From: Cervus elaphus
Taxonomy: Eukaryota > Chordata > Mammalia > Artiodactyla > Cervidae
Length of the DNA: 64,000 nt
Reading direction: 5' to 3'
Assembly (NCBI RefSeq): GCF_910594005.1
Contig: NC_057815.1
Coordinates: forward strand, 62,696,052-62,760,051
The notes under the pieces were generated by a model. That model saw nothing but the letters and a program-made list of their open reading frames with translations, was not told where the DNA came from and ran no database searches. The translations under genes and the position numbers were made by a program. This document shows positions 10,578 through 23,264 of the stretch, in pieces. The first letter of the stretch is position 1. Every line of letters starts with the position of its first letter.

Positions 10578-12631
10578 CTCCACAAATAGTAGGAATTGAT
10601 AAATGTGTCCCTGACACCTTTAATAACTTAAATTATTAAGTAAATTTACAAATGATTTATGTCATATTTTCAATAGCATTCACAAAGTACATGTTATGTG
10701 AAAGGAAATACATATAAACTGGGAGTAGAGACACTGACCAAGTACACAACCTGCTAAAATCAAGAAGCTTATAATTTAGTAAAAGGAGTAAATCACATAA
10801 ATAGGCAATTTACTCAGATAATCTTATGTATCACAAGGTACTGCAATGATTAGGTTAAAGTGCTAAGGAAGCATAAAGAAGCAAACTCAGTTAATTGGAG
10901 TCAAAGACAGCTTCCTGGAAGATTTCTGTAACTGTCTTAAAGGAGAGTTCATTACTGTGATTGCCTTAAAGAACACAAAGAAAGTGAACCTCAAGGATAA
11001 TGGGAATTGGATGTGCCTGACAGAAGGGATGGTCTGAGCCTACATGGGAAACCACGTGTTCCAAAGATCTGAAAGTGTAAATTGATGGAGGCATCATCCC
11101 TAGTGGTGATGCACTGCTCAGGGGCTGTAGGGGTTGTGCAGTGAGAAATGTGGGAGCTCATAAACTAGTCTTCAGTGAATGTAGGGGACTGATCGGAGTA
11201 CCAGCAAATGAAGAACAGTCCTGTAGCTTGATGCTATAATCGGTATTTGAAAATTAAAAATCAGTCATACATTTGCTACTTCCTTTTGCAACCTAGTTGA
11301 TAGATAAGCATAGGAGTCAGATGGATATAGAAGTGTGAGCTTTATTTTTGGTAGTGTTGGATTCAAGAATATGGTGTGACTATATATTCAGACTGGCTTT
11401 TACTGTTTTATCTCCAAGTCTAAACTTGGGAGGACACACCATGAATGAGTCAGAATTCACAGAACAATAATTCTAGCTCAGTTGGCTGCAGAATCATGAA
11501 TGTGGATGTACATATATGAAGACACATGTAGAGAAAGACCTCTAGATCAGCTCTTCTCAAAATGTCAGTGAGGAGTCACCACTTTTTTAATGCCCCCAAA
11601 CTGTAGATTAATACTTTTGTTAAGTACAGTAAAATTAATTAGTAGAAAAATTTTAAATGTGTTGAATATAGAAGCCTTGTTTTTATTATTATATTCAAAA
11701 GGCATAAAATATATTACAATGTATAAAACCAGAAAAAAAATAAAGAACTTACAGAAATTGTACACACTGTTTCTTGAAAGCATGCATACAGGTGACTAAT
11801 GTAGAGAACTTAAATTATTTCATGAGATTTTGCCATTCTGCAACTATAGTTAAATGAAAGTTATAAGTGAAAACTGAAAGCCTCATATTTGTCAAGTATA
11901 TCGATATTTAAATTTTTAATGTATTAAATGAGCTTACATTGATTTTGTTAATTTATCTAACAGGTTTGATTGATGACAATACTACTTCTAGGAAATAATT
12001 TCTGTTTAAATCATATTTTGTGTGTTGGTTTGATTAGTTTTTTTTGCTAATGTGAGTAGTCAGAAAAACCTATCTGACAAAGGTTTATTAAGTAAAATGG
12101 CAGAGATAATTTTATAGCAATGACACCACTATAATTACATTTGCTTATCTTTTATTTATTTATTCAAGCAAAGCTATGCTTTCATTATTTTATCTTCAGT
12201 TTTATTAGTAGTCAGTTTCAATAATTTATCCTATACTTTACAGTTGAATTCAAATGATCTTTCAGTAGAAAGAGTAAATTCTGAATCCTGGAATTTCCTA
12301 TGTTCCTGGAGTTTCCTATGTTGGATTTTGTTTTGATAAAAAAATAAAATTCAAAACATTCTATTAAATGTGTAAGGTATTCAGTGATAGTCTTTGTAGA
12401 TGTGCAATATATAGCTCATAACTTATTGAAAATTATTGTTACTTTAAGGATTATGTCGCAACATTCTGGAGACACTTTGACCTCTCAAATTTCTAACTTC
12501 CATATTTGCCTCTAAAACTTACCTACTATTGGAAAGTATGTTGCATAAAAGTATTAGAATGTTAATATTGCCATAGAGAGTCAAGTTAAAGAAAATCTGT
12601 CTGTCCAGTTTACTTCCTTAAGAAGTTGGAC
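10578..12631. other. Gene-free AT-rich stretch
   Basis: About 2 kb without a supported gene. The stretch 10660-11050 reads like a diffuse ancient repeat; the rest is AT-rich unique-looking sequence with many stops in all frames. Confidence 0.45.
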
Positions 12632-12644
12632 CAAAAGGTCATCT

Positions 12645-12999
12645 TATGGTAACGACGACCCTATATGTGAGACAGCAAAAGAGGCACAGATATAAAGAAC
12701 AGACTTTTGGACTCTGTGGGAGAAGGCGAGGGTGGGATGATTTGAAAGAATAGCATTGAAACATGCATATTACCATATGTGAAACAGATGACCAGTCCAA
12801 GTTTGATGCATGAAACAAGGCACTCAAAGCTGGTGCCCTGGGACAACCCAGAGGAATGGGGTGGGGAGGGAAGTGGGAGGGGGGTTCGGGATGGGGGACA
12901 CATGTACACCCGTGGCTGATTCATGTCAATGTATGGCAAAAATTACCACAATATTATAAAGTAATTAGCCTCCAATTAAAATAAATATTTTTTTTAAAA
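12645..12999 (+). mobile_element. 5'-truncated L1 3' end
   Basis: L1 3' UTR ('accatatgtgaaacagatgaccagtcc', a G-rich block at 12855-12895, 'gtacacccgtggctgattcatg') with a degenerate A-rich tail. It is flanked by the duplication aaaaggtcatctt (about 12632-12644 and about 13000-13012), showing insertion by target-primed reverse transcription. Confidence 0.88.
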
Positions 13000-13328
13000 A
13001 AAGGTCATCTTCTTTTGCAGAAACAATGAAAGTTCTTTCCATAGTTCAAACATCTCAATAGAGCTTTTCACTACAATAGCCATCATTCCTCATAGGCAGA
13101 AACTTGTTTTTGATCAGCTTCCATACTATCACACAATAAAGAGAATAACCTTGAATTTAACACAGTAAGTTTTATACAGTTCCCTATTTTGATTATCTAA
13201 ACACATCATTCAGTTTAGCTTTTATTTTCCCTAGCAAGCCTTTAGGTTTACATTCTGATGTAATTAAGCTCCTTAATCTTGCTAGCTACTCCAGTGTGTT
13301 TGCCCATACCTATCACTGTTTCTATCAG

Positions 13329-14448
13329 TCAGTTCAGTCTCTCAGTCATATCTGACTCTTTGTGGCCCCATGGACTGCAGCACGCCAGGCTTCTCTGTCC
13401 ATCACCAACTCCTGGAGCTTGCCCAAACTCATGTCCACCCAAGTCAGTGATGCCATCCAACCATCTCATCCCCTGTTGTCCCCTTTTCCTCCCTTCAATC
13501 TTTCCCAGCATCGGGGTCTTTTCCAATGAGTCAGTTCTTCGCATCAGGTGCCCAAAGAACTGGAGTTTCAGCTTCAATGTCAGTCCTTCCAATGAATATT
13601 CAGTACTGATTTCCTTTAGGATGGACTGGTTGGATCTCCTTGCAGTCCAAGGGCCTCTCAAGAGTCTTCTCCAACACCGCAGTTCAAAAGCATCAATTCT
13701 TTGGTGCTCAGCTTTCTTTATAGTCCAACTCTCACATCCATACATGACTACTGGAAAAACAGAGACAGACATTTGTTGGCAAAGTAATGGCATCACCGAC
13801 CCGATGGACACGAGTTTGAGTAAACTCCGGGAGTTTGTGATGGACAGGGATGACTGGCGTGCTGCGATTCATGGGGTCGCAAAGAGTCGGACATGACTGA
13901 GTGACTGAACTGAACTGAACTGAATGTCTCTTCTTTTTAATATGCTGTCTGTCTAGGTAGGTCATAGCTTTTCTTCCAAGGAGCAAGTGTCTTTTAATTT
14001 CATGGTTGCAATCACCATCTGCAGTAATTTTGGAGCCCAAAAAATAAAGTCTGACACTATTTCCACTCTTTCCCCATCTATTTGCCTTGAAGTGATGGGG
14101 CCGGATGCCATGATCTTAGTTTCCTGAATGTTGAGGTTTTTTTTAAGCCAAGTTTTTTGCTCTCGTCTTTCACTTTTATCAAGAGGCTTTTTAGTTCCTC
14201 TTCACTTTTTGCCATAAGGGTGGTGTCATCTGCATATCTGAGGTTATTGATATTTCTCCTGGCAATCTTGATTACAGTTTGTGCTTCATCCAGCCCAGCG
14301 TTTCTCATGATGTACTCTGCATATAAGTTAAATAATCAGGGTGACAATATATAGCCTTGACATACTCCTTTCCCTATTTGGAACCCTATTTAGAACTCCA
14401 GTTCTAACTGTTGCTTCTTGACCTGCATACAGATTTCTCAGGAGGCAG
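13329..14448 (-). mobile_element. BovB LINE, 5'-truncated (antisense)
   Basis: A 1.1-kb antisense BovB with an exact 11-bp target duplication, gtttctatcag, at 13318-13328 and 14449-14459. The minus strand encodes YGCESWTIKKAEHQRIDAF and YADDTTLMAKSEEE segments interrupted by stops. It carries an inverted BovB terminal fragment at about 13790-13922. Confidence 0.9.
13790..13922 (+). mobile_element. BovB 3' terminal fragment inserted in opposite orientation
   Basis: A sense-orientation BovB end ('atggacacgagtttgagtaaactccggg' up to (CTGAA)n) interrupts the antisense BovB between 'gcaaagtaatg' and 'tctcttctttt'. The bases aatg are repeated at both joints. With the antisense 5' part of the host element it forms an inverted repeat. 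Confidence 0.75.
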
Positions 14449-14459
14449 GTTTCTATCAG

Positions 14460-15112
14460 GACATATTTTTACACCAAGCTTACACCCTAAACTACATATT
14501 GTATCCTTTGTTCATAGCTTTATATACAGGTCTAAGTTGGTTGTGTTTGTCAACAAGAATGCTAAAAAATGATTATTCCTTCACATCACTTTCATATTTA
14601 AATCATGCATAAAATAATTATTATGCTGGTAATATCTGTATATTCAAGTTGCAATTATAGAAGAAAAATTTTCTGGCTTTATTTGTCCTGTGATTTGGAC
14701 TTCCATATCATTAAACTCTTAAATATACAAGATGATGTCTGACAAAAGGGGAACCTGCTTAGAGCAGGTGCTCTCACAAGAAGTAGTGAAGTTTGGATTC
14801 CTCACTCAGAAGTCATGTCTCCTTTGCACAGCGGGCTTGTTGTTTATGGTTTCCGGGCCATAACTTAGTAACTGCTTTCAGACACTCCAGGTTAGAATGT
14901 GTATGAACATGCTCCACAAGGAAAAGACCCAACATGAAATGATTTTTCTGGAATAACAAAGAACACAAGTACAATAGTATATAATATTTTGTATTTTTGA
15001 TAAACTGAATTTTTTCTTTAATTGTATAAACACAAAATAATTTTATGTAAACTAAAAACAAATATAAACTGTATGTGAGATATTGTGAAATACCTTTCAT
15101 TACTACATTCTA
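14460..15112. other. Gene-free stretch
   Basis: No gene or young repeat is recognised. Confidence 0.4.
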
Positions 15113-15336
15113 TTGGGGTTTCCTAGGTGGAGCTAGTGGTAAAGAACCTGACTGCCCGTGCAGGAGACATGAGACACTGGTTCCATCCCTGGGTTGGAAA
15201 GATCCCCTGGAAGAGGGCATGACAACCCACTCAAGTATTCTTGCCTGGAAAATTCCACAGACAGAGGATCCTGGCAGGCTACAATCCATAGGGTCACAAA
15301 GAGTTGGACACAACTGAAGCGACTTAGCATGTGCTG
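15113..15336 (+). mobile_element. Bov-tA SINE
   Basis: Sense Bov-tA: a tRNA-derived head ('ctaggtggagctagtggtaaagaacctg') and BovA tail ('ttggacacaactgaagcgacttagca'). Confidence 0.88.
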
Positions 15337-17956
15337 CAGTCTATTATGTACCTCTGAATGGAAGGATGTGTTTTTTTGAGGAGGGGAAACATTATGAAAC
15401 TAATAATGTTTATTATTAGAGTCCAAAAGTGATGTGGATCCAACAGAGTTTTTCCTCAGGATGACTCTAAGCCACACAGCCTTGAGTAATGCTGTATTAA
15501 TTCTCCTTAATTAAATCACCCTACTAGGTGATTTACTCCTGTTACTATTATCTTCACAACCACTTCTTTGGGAAGATACACCAACCATCACAGCACAAAG
15601 GAAAAAAATCAAGATCAGAAGATTTAAGAAACTTGTTCAAGGCTACTTAGCCATGGAATTTTATTCAAACCAGGTCTGCCTGATTCAAAATCCCAAGCTC
15701 TTTACACCCAGCTGGTTTGTTTGTCTCTTTATAAGGGTAAGGCAGAAACAATGCTAAATCAAAATGACTGTCCTTGTCCATTTCTAGATGATAACTAGGT
15801 TTGTCATTTTTGTAGAGCATTTTCGTATAGCTCATCTCCATCTGAGTTTGCTGCTGCCCATCCAGTGGATTTTCAGAGACCTCTCTGCTCAGTCTCTACC
15901 TATGCCCAGGTTCTGAATGTGCAGGGCATATAAATCTGGGGACCAGGAGAGTCAGCGGAGGTGATTACAGATCTCTGCTAATTCCTCATAAACACCTCAC
16001 AGCTGTGACTAGCAGGTTCTCAATCCCTGTAGGGGCTCAGGGTCCATGGCCCTCTGAGGGGCACAGAGAAGAAATTCATAAATCCTTCTCATCCCCACCT
16101 GCTCTCTCCCAGGCTGACCATAGGAGCATCTTTGGAATCTCCTAGGTTCTGAGTGTGCTGACTGCTGAATGGACAAGCTGGAGCAGCAGGGACTGAAGAA
16201 GCGTTGGGTAGAGGGAGGCTGGATGCCTGGTCCTAATCTTTAACCACTGTTTCACAACAAAGAGGTAAGAGAGTCCTGTTCCATCAGTAGCATGAATTCA
16301 TCAGCCAAGATCAGTCACATCCTAGAAAGAGTTTGGGGGCTCTTGAAAAGGTGTCTTTATCCCCTATCCAGATTTACTACATATTAAGCCCAGTACTGAA
16401 AAGTCCCACTAAAGTGCCCATCCTGGAGGAGATGCTCCCAGAAGCCCCTTAGTTTTGATGGGAATGAGGTGTTCAGACTTTTTCTCAGAGAACAACTTTG
16501 GGATGCACAGGAGAGTACCCCACAGCAGAAGGCCAGTGTGGACGTCAAGTTTGAGAACTGGGACTAAGGGACCACCACTCCCTTTCTCCCGCGCACCATT
16601 CCTGAGCCAGAATAAAGTGAAAATGTGGAGGTGAGGGACGAGGAGTTGGATTAGAAGACAATGCTGTCATATTCCTCATTTTATTTAGAAATGGTCTTAT
16701 ATTCAACCTCCTTTGCTTGGGTCTGCTATTGGCAAAGGAAATTTTTTTTCCTTTGGTCTAATCAGATCTAATCTGAATCTTTTAGTCTTCTTTTAGCCAT
16801 CCGCCCCGCCCCCCGCCCCGCCTCACACCGCCCCGCCTTTTTTTTTCTAGATTTAAGACCATTCTACTTTCAAATAGCCTTAGTTCAGTCCCTGCTCACC
16901 TTATTTTTTTAAGATTTGATAAAGGACTTTTTGTCAGATTGTGAAATTAAGAACTAAGAATGCAGTAGAAAGGACCATGAGAAGAATGGATTCCAAGAGT
17001 TACAAGAGGGTTAAGGATAAAAATACCAGTACTGCTTAACATATGCTGGGTATTTACTGTGTTTCAGCTACTACTGTACCTTATGTTATTTCTTTATATA
17101 TGCTAATTTTTATCCCTGATTTAGAAACAAAGAAACTGAAGCATAGAGAAGTTGAGTATTTTGTTTAAAGTCACAGAGCTTTCGTGTGGCAGTACAAGGA
17201 TTGGAGACTGGGTAATCTGGCCTCAGGGTAATTAATCACTGTGCTCAAGTGGGAATAAAGAGAAGCAAGGAAAATGTGTTTTCCTCTCACTCTTATCTCC
17301 TCACAAATCAGGAAGGGGATTACAAACTGTTTAAAGGAAGTTTCAAAGTGATTAATCAATTCACTCCCAAATCATATAAGAAACCTGTTGTTTGAGTTCA
17401 TTTCTTGAACTCTTTTGCACTCTGCCTTCTTTTTTTCTTAATGCTTCCTGCTACATTTTATGTTTTTTGATGTTCTACCCTTTGCTGGAGGGAATACTCT
17501 GTTATAACTTGGAGATGAGGAGCAGGACTTGGCAGGCAAAGCAGAGCAGTCAGACGGAGGACAAGAAGGGTGGAGTTGTGCCCACAGAGAACCCGACACA
17601 GTGCAGAGGATGAGGCTAGAGGGAGTCCCCGGCTTCCTCCTCTTCCCCTTCACTTAGCCCATTAAAGGACATTAAAAGGGTAGAAGTGTGGGCTGCAGAT
17701 GTGGAGGGAATGGCGTCTTTGGGATTTTTTCCAAGAGGAAGTGGGCTAGCAGGGCCCACAGATCCTAAGTATAGGACTTTCTTATAGGGCCCCCATCTGG
17801 GAATGGATTGTGCTTGCTCTGTGGTTTTGTGAGAGATGTTCTCAGGCCCTGAGGGAGTTGACATCCTCCTTCCCTTGTCAAGGCTGAGAATGCCCTGTGG
17901 GTCCTGGCAGAAGTTTTCCAGGATCTAAAGGAGCCTGCAGGGACCCCACCATATCA
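15337..17956. other. Gene-free stretch with MIR remnants and a GC tract
   Basis: No supported gene in about 2.6 kb. MIR-like segments lie at about 15580-15715 and 17040-17225 ('aaactgaagcatagagaagttgag...gtcacagagc'). The stretch 16799-16839 is a CCGCCCCGCC-type tract whose complementary strand has four or more G-runs. The GC-richer part, 15850-16620, has no convincing exon. Confidence 0.45.
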
Positions 17957-18385
17957 GTTCAGTTCAATTCAGCTTGGAGTTTCAGCTACAACATCAGTCC
18001 TTCCAATGAACATTCAGGACTGATTTCCTTTAGGATGGACTGGTTGGATCTCCTTGCAGTCCAAGGGACTCTCAAGACTTCTCCAACACCACAGTTCAAA
18101 AGCATCAATTCTTCGGTGCTCAGCTTTCTTTATAGTCTAACTCTCGCATCCATACATGACTATCGGAAAAAACAGCTTTGACTAGACAGACCTTTGTTGG
18201 CAAAGCAATGTCTCTGCTTTTAATATGCTGTCTAGGTTGGTCATGGCTTTTCTTCCAGGGAGCAAGTGTCTTTTAATTTCATGGCTGCAGTCACCATCTG
18301 CACGGATTTTGGAGCCCCTCAAAATAAAGTATGTCACTGTTTCCATTGTTTCCCCATCTATTTGCCATGACGTAATGGGCCTGCT
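17957..18385 (-). mobile_element. BovB LINE fragment (antisense)
   Basis: Antisense BovB text from 'ttcagttcaattcag' through 'ggatggactggttggatctccttgcagtcc' to 'catctatttgccatgacgtaatggg', with internal deletion relative to the 13.3-kb copy. Confidence 0.88.
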
Positions 18386-19347
18386 CCATGGTGAGAAGTG
18401 AAACAAGTCCCCGTGACTTGGCAAAGCCTCATCTTTCAGGAGAAATCTCTGGTTTATACACAGCCAAGACTTCCATGTGGGAAAGCCTAGCCTGGTTTCT
18501 CACCTGCCTCTAATCTGCAGGAGTCAGTGTGGGGATGTGAGAGAATGTCCAAGAGGCATATTGCAGAGAAAGTTAGAGCAAACACAAATGGTGTGGAGCT
18601 TGACAGCTTCGCCCAGGGTCAAACTTTGTTCTCTGCTAACCTGACTGAAACTCCTCAGTCACAGGAGCAGGTTAAGATACCAGTCACTATGTCTCATAAA
18701 ATTCAAGGGTAAAACTTGGCCTCAGTCAGAACACGCAAAACCCAAGCTTGGCTCCTTCTTCCAGATTGTTCTTTACCCACTTAAACCCCAGTAAGTAAAA
18801 TCCTCCTCCCTCCACTATTTTAATATGACTACTAGTTGCCTTGTGGCATCTGATCCCGGTCCCTTCCACTGCAGCCCAAACTTGATGCTCTGCCGTGTCC
18901 TCAGTCAGATCAGAATTCCTCCAACTGAGTTTCTGTAGAACCAGAGGATGTTCCCCTGGACAAGGGACAGAAGAAAGAAGAACCACAAAGCAGAATCAGG
19001 GCATGGATATCTGCCCTGGTCAAAGAAGAAATTAAGTTCCATGAGCCAGGTATACACAGTTATGGTACATCAGAGTTGGGAGTGGGCGGAGGCATGCCAA
19101 AGACCTTGGGCAGCTGGGAAAAAGTACTAGACAGACTGGGAGGAGTGTGATGTTGGGAGAGTGGGTCTGAGCTAATTAAGTGTCCTCTGGAAAAGGATCT
19201 AGGAAGATGAGTTTTATCTAAGCATTTGTCACAGAATGGAGCAGAAAATGGCCATTCCATATTTCCTTCCTTCTGATTAATATCTCCCTCAGGGTGGAAG
19301 GAACATGATGCTTAATCCCTTTAACATCAGTTAATATTAAAGGGATT
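18386..19347. other. Gene-free stretch
   Basis: No gene is recognised. Several short open frames on both strands lack any domain. Confidence 0.4.
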
Positions 19348-19580
19348 AAGGTTAGATGGCTTCCCTAGTGGCTCAGACAATAAAGTGTCTGTCTGCAATG
19401 CTGGAGACCTGGGTTCGATCCCTGGGTCAGGAAGATCCCCTGGAAAAGGAAATGGCAACCCACTCCAGTACTCTTGCCTGGAAAATCCCATGGACAGAGG
19501 AGCCTGGTCAGCTACAGTCCATGGGGTTGCAAAGAGTCGGACAAGACTGAGCGACTTTACTTACTTACTTACTTACTTAG
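19348..19580 (+). mobile_element. Bov-tA SINE with (TTAC)n tail
   Basis: Complete sense Bov-tA with tRNA-like head, BovA body and a (TTAC)5-6 microsatellite tail at 19557-19578. It is flanked by aaggttagat and agggttagat. Confidence 0.9.
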
Positions 19581-19689
19581 GGTTAGATAACAGAAATGAC
19601 TTTTTCTGGGACAGGTGATCAGGAAAAGCATATTCCAACATCTCCCTGAGCCTGGGCTGATGAGGAGACATTTGATCCAGAGACGACTG

Positions 19690-19930
19690 TTGGAAGAGCA
19701 TCATCTTTAGTCAGATGCGTTTTGATTCAAATTCCAGTTCTTTTATGTACCAGATGTATGACTTGGAATAAGTTTTTTAGCTTCTCAGAAACCAATTCCT
19801 TGATCCGTCACACAGAGGGGAACATTGAAAAACTCACAATTAGGGAATTTGTAGGTCAGTGTATGCCAAAGCCCTAGAACAGTGCCTGACACAAAGATAG
19901 CTCTCAGCAAATGCTGTAGCATCCTCAGTC
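19690..19930 (+). repeat. MIR-like SINE remnant
   Basis: The body ('gatgtatgacttggaataag', 'cttctcagaaacc') and the 3' end ('gtgcctgacacaaagatagctctcagcaaatg') read as a diverged MIR in sense. Confidence 0.6.
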
Positions 19931-20033
19931 CCCATCCTCACCTCCACCTGTCTAAAATCTCTGTAGACCTGGTGATTACCTCGGAAAGATCTCTTTTGTT
20001 TCCTGCAGTGACAGAGCGAAGTGGAACCAGGAG

Positions 20034-21053
20034 ATGGGGCTGGATCCCACACTGCCTGCTCTCAACCAGACCTGGCTCAGCTCGGGGCCTGGGACCTTTG
20101 TCCTGCTGGGGATACCCGGAATGGAGGCCTTGCATGCCTGGCTTTCTGTGCCTGTATGCCTGCTGCACATGGCAGCTCTGGTGGGGAACGCCCCTCTTCT
20201 GGGGCTGGTGGCAGCTGACCAGGCACTTCGGAGACCCATGTACCAGCTACTGGGGCTTCTGGCAGCAGCTGACTTGGTTCTGGCTACATCCACAGGGCCC
20301 AAAGCTCTGGCTGTGCTGTGGGGCCTGTCAGGCGAGATCTCCTTCCAGGCCTGCCTAGCCCAGCTCTTTGTTGCCCACGTGGCCTTCATTGCTGAGTCCT
20401 CCGTGCTGCTGGCCATGGCCGTGGACTGCTACGTGGCCATATGCCAGCCTCTGCGCTATGCGGCGCTGCTGACTCAGCGCGTGGTGGGCATCGTGGCGGT
20501 AGCTGCTGTGACCCGTGGGGCCTGTGTCATGGCACCCCCGGTGGCCCTGCTCTGGAGACTGCCTTACTGCGGGCAGCGGGCCCTGCCCCACACCTACTGC
20601 GAGCACATGGGTGTGGCTTGGCTGGCCTGTGGCGACACGCGCCCCAACGTCTGGTACGGACTGGCCACCACGCTGCTCACTCCAGTTCTGGACCTAGGGC
20701 TCATAGGTGCTTCCTACGCCCTCATCCTCCGCGCGGTCTGTCACCTGCCCTCCCATGGCGCCCGGCGCAAGGCCCTGGGCACCTGAGGGGCCCACGCCAG
20801 TGTCATCACCCTCTTCTACACACCCGCCCTCTTCTCCTTCCTGGCTCACCGCTTCGGCCGCCACACGGTGCCCAGCCACGTCCATATCCTCCTGGCTAAC
20901 CTCTACGTGGTGGTGCCCCCTGCCCTCAATCCCGTGGTCTACGGAGTGCGGACCCAGCAGATCGCGCAGAGGCTCAGGAGCTTGTTTCGGCTCTGCTGGG
21001 CAGGACCGGTGAGGGATGTGGGCCCTGAGAGGGCCTCCCCCAGGAACAAATGA
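20034..21053 (+). pseudogene. Family 52 olfactory receptor pseudogene (one stop codon)
   Basis: A GC-rich 340-codon olfactory receptor frame interrupted by one in-frame TGA at 20784-20786 (codon 251). The stop replaces the conserved Cys of KALGTCGSH before TM6; the frame then continues without shift through TM6, TM7 (PALNPVVYG) and a long C-terminal tail to TGA 21053. A pyrimidine-rich splice acceptor (tttgtttcctgcag, AG 20007-20008) precedes the ATG, as in OR52H1. PHTYCEH places it in class I family 52; the subfamily is not assigned. A second defect is D-C-Y in place of D-R-Y at residue 132 (TGC for CGC, a CpG-type transition), removing the arginine needed for G-protein coupling. If translated it would lack TM6-7. 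The few lesions imply recent loss or a segregating null allele. Confidence 0.88.
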
Positions 21054-23264
21054 GCACCCTGTTTTCTGCAGCATTTTCCCTCAGTTGGTCAAACTGGCCT
21101 GCAGAGCCCATCAGGGCCGAGCTCTAAGCAAGGCGTCTCCATCATCGGCCACTACGGGGCGCTATGCCCACCCCAGCCCTCTTCCCATAAAGGGAGAGCG
21201 GATGGTACTGAGGGCAATTGAACGGACCTCTCCCGGCCTGAGGCTTCCGCGCCAAGACTGTTCCTCCTCTTTCTAACCCTGTGTGGTCTCCATAGATGCA
21301 TGGCGCACATTGGGCCTGGATTGTGGCAGACAGGGAGGCCCAGGACTCAGGCTGGTCATCGGGTCTTGTCTTTTTCTATCACTCTGTCCATCCAGAACCA
21401 GATGAGTGAAAGGTGGCTCTGAATGGGGCCTGTGTACAAGGTGTGAAGCTGAGCAGGAACTCTGTGTTGGCTGAAGGGATGAAGTTGGGGGAAGCTGGGG
21501 AAATGTCACAACAGGAATAAAATAGACCTCAACTCAAAACTGACACAGTTTCTGACCTGGGTGATTCATATCTAAATCTTGAGAGACATTGTCTCTGGGG
21601 GCAGAAGGGAATGGACAATATTGTGGCTGTCTCCCTAAGGTGTTTCTTCACTTTACTCAGAGGCTTCTTCTGCTTTTCTATCTAGTACCACACATCAGCT
21701 TTAATTGACTAAATATAGGGAGATGACCCAGCGGCACAAGTTGTCCTATTTCACATGCGATTTCTTCTTCCACTTTTCCTTCCTCCCCAAAGCTCTATTA
21801 ACTTAGACACTGATTCTGGATAGGTTTCCCACTCCGTGTAACTTAGAGCTTTCAACTCATTTCTCTTTTATCTTCCTAACCTCTATGGTCCCTCTGGACC
21901 CCATGGTTATAGCAAGGCCCAGCCAGGGGAGTTGATGGAAGATGGATCCCTGGCCTTGATCAGAGAACCAGAGGATGATAATCTGTAAGTGAGATTGAGG
22001 GTATGATCCCTCATTGAAGATTTCCCAGCAGAATCCTGGGCATATCTTTCTGGAGTTATACATTCACCTAAGCTCTTAGATCCTTTCCTTAAAAGGGGAA
22101 GTGGTTTCTCCATAAGCTAAAACAGTCTTCCCAGACATGCAGCTTGGCCTCATCCAAGAGTGCATGGCTAAGTAAATGAAGTCAATAGGAAGACCATAAT
22201 CTCCTCTGAAAAGAACCCATCTCAAGGCCCCCACAGGATGTCTCAGGTTTGCCTTAATCTGTTTGGGCAGGAGGGCCCAGCAGAACTGGGCAGATCTCAG
22301 CTTGGAATGGATGAGAAAGACTATGTTTTTAGTGAGAAACTCACTCCCACCCTATCTATGGAGGCACCTGTCTGGCTGTCACAGCCCTATTCTTCCACAC
22401 CCTACCCCCAGATCCTCCCCACACCCTCACTTACTCTCAGTGCCTTCAGATGCCCAAACCTGGACCCCTCCTTCTGGAGGGGTTTACTGTTTCCTCGGAC
22501 CAGAGATAGAGTCTGGGGAAGTTCGAAGGTCTTACTCCACTCCTACACCTAGTGCAAGATGCAGCCTATCCCAGCCCTCCTGACCATGATGCTGTAGCTG
22601 CCCCAGGTGTCCCCAGGACAGCCTCAGGTATAGGTGGAGGGGAGAACGTCATGAGCAAGTAGAGACAGGGCTGTGTTTTGGGATCGCTTTCTTCATTGCT
22701 CTGAACCTTTTCAAGAAGCTTTGTGGGAGAAAGTGAAGGCAGAGAGACCTAGGGACAGGTGGAAGGGGTATGAGATACCCTGCCTCCTCTGACTGTCCCT
22801 TGGTTTGGGTGGGCACAGGGTGAGAGAGGGAAACAAGAGGGAGGGGACGGAGAGAAGGATTCTGCTGTGTACCCCTGCCATTTTCTGAGGCCCTGTCTTG
22901 CAGAGGTCTGCCACCCCTTCCCTGAGCTCAGGATGCTGGACATAAAGGAGACTCCCTGGGCTATTGTAGGCTATGTAACCTCTGCTTCATTATCTGAAAA
23001 AGCCAAGCTCCTGGGCTAGGGTTATAAGCTGAAGACATAGCCAGATTAACTACCAGGACCATAGAAGCTTTGGGTGTGACTATTCAGAGAGCAGTGGCCA
23101 CACATGTTAATTTTTAAAGATTCTGTAAGGAAGCTCCAGCTGGCACCACAGGCCTAACCAACAATTTGGGAAGGAGTCTTCCATCCAGTGCTGGTCCATC
23201 TAGCTTCAAAGTGAGACTGGAGAGATGAACATAGGGAATTATAATAACTAACATAAATGACTTC
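21054..23264. other. Gene-free stretch; possible OLFM5 first exon inside
   Basis: No intact gene. At 22559-22627 a short signal-peptide-like frame (MQPIPALLTMML, then TAG, then LPQVSPGQPQ) ends at a GTATAG donor-like site. It could be the decayed first exon of the downstream OLFM5 pseudogene. The rest holds overlapping open frames without domains. Confidence 0.3.

Noticed and set aside
13279..13896. 205-codon open frame on the + strand
   Set aside because: It is the antisense of BovB, not a gene.
20441..20899. Overlapping long frames inside the GC-rich receptor
   Set aside because: Shadow frames caused by high GC; only the receptor frame has conserved motifs.
22238..22583. Two overlapping frames of about 105 codons
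   Set aside because: No domain, no conservation evidence, and composition like intergenic DNA.
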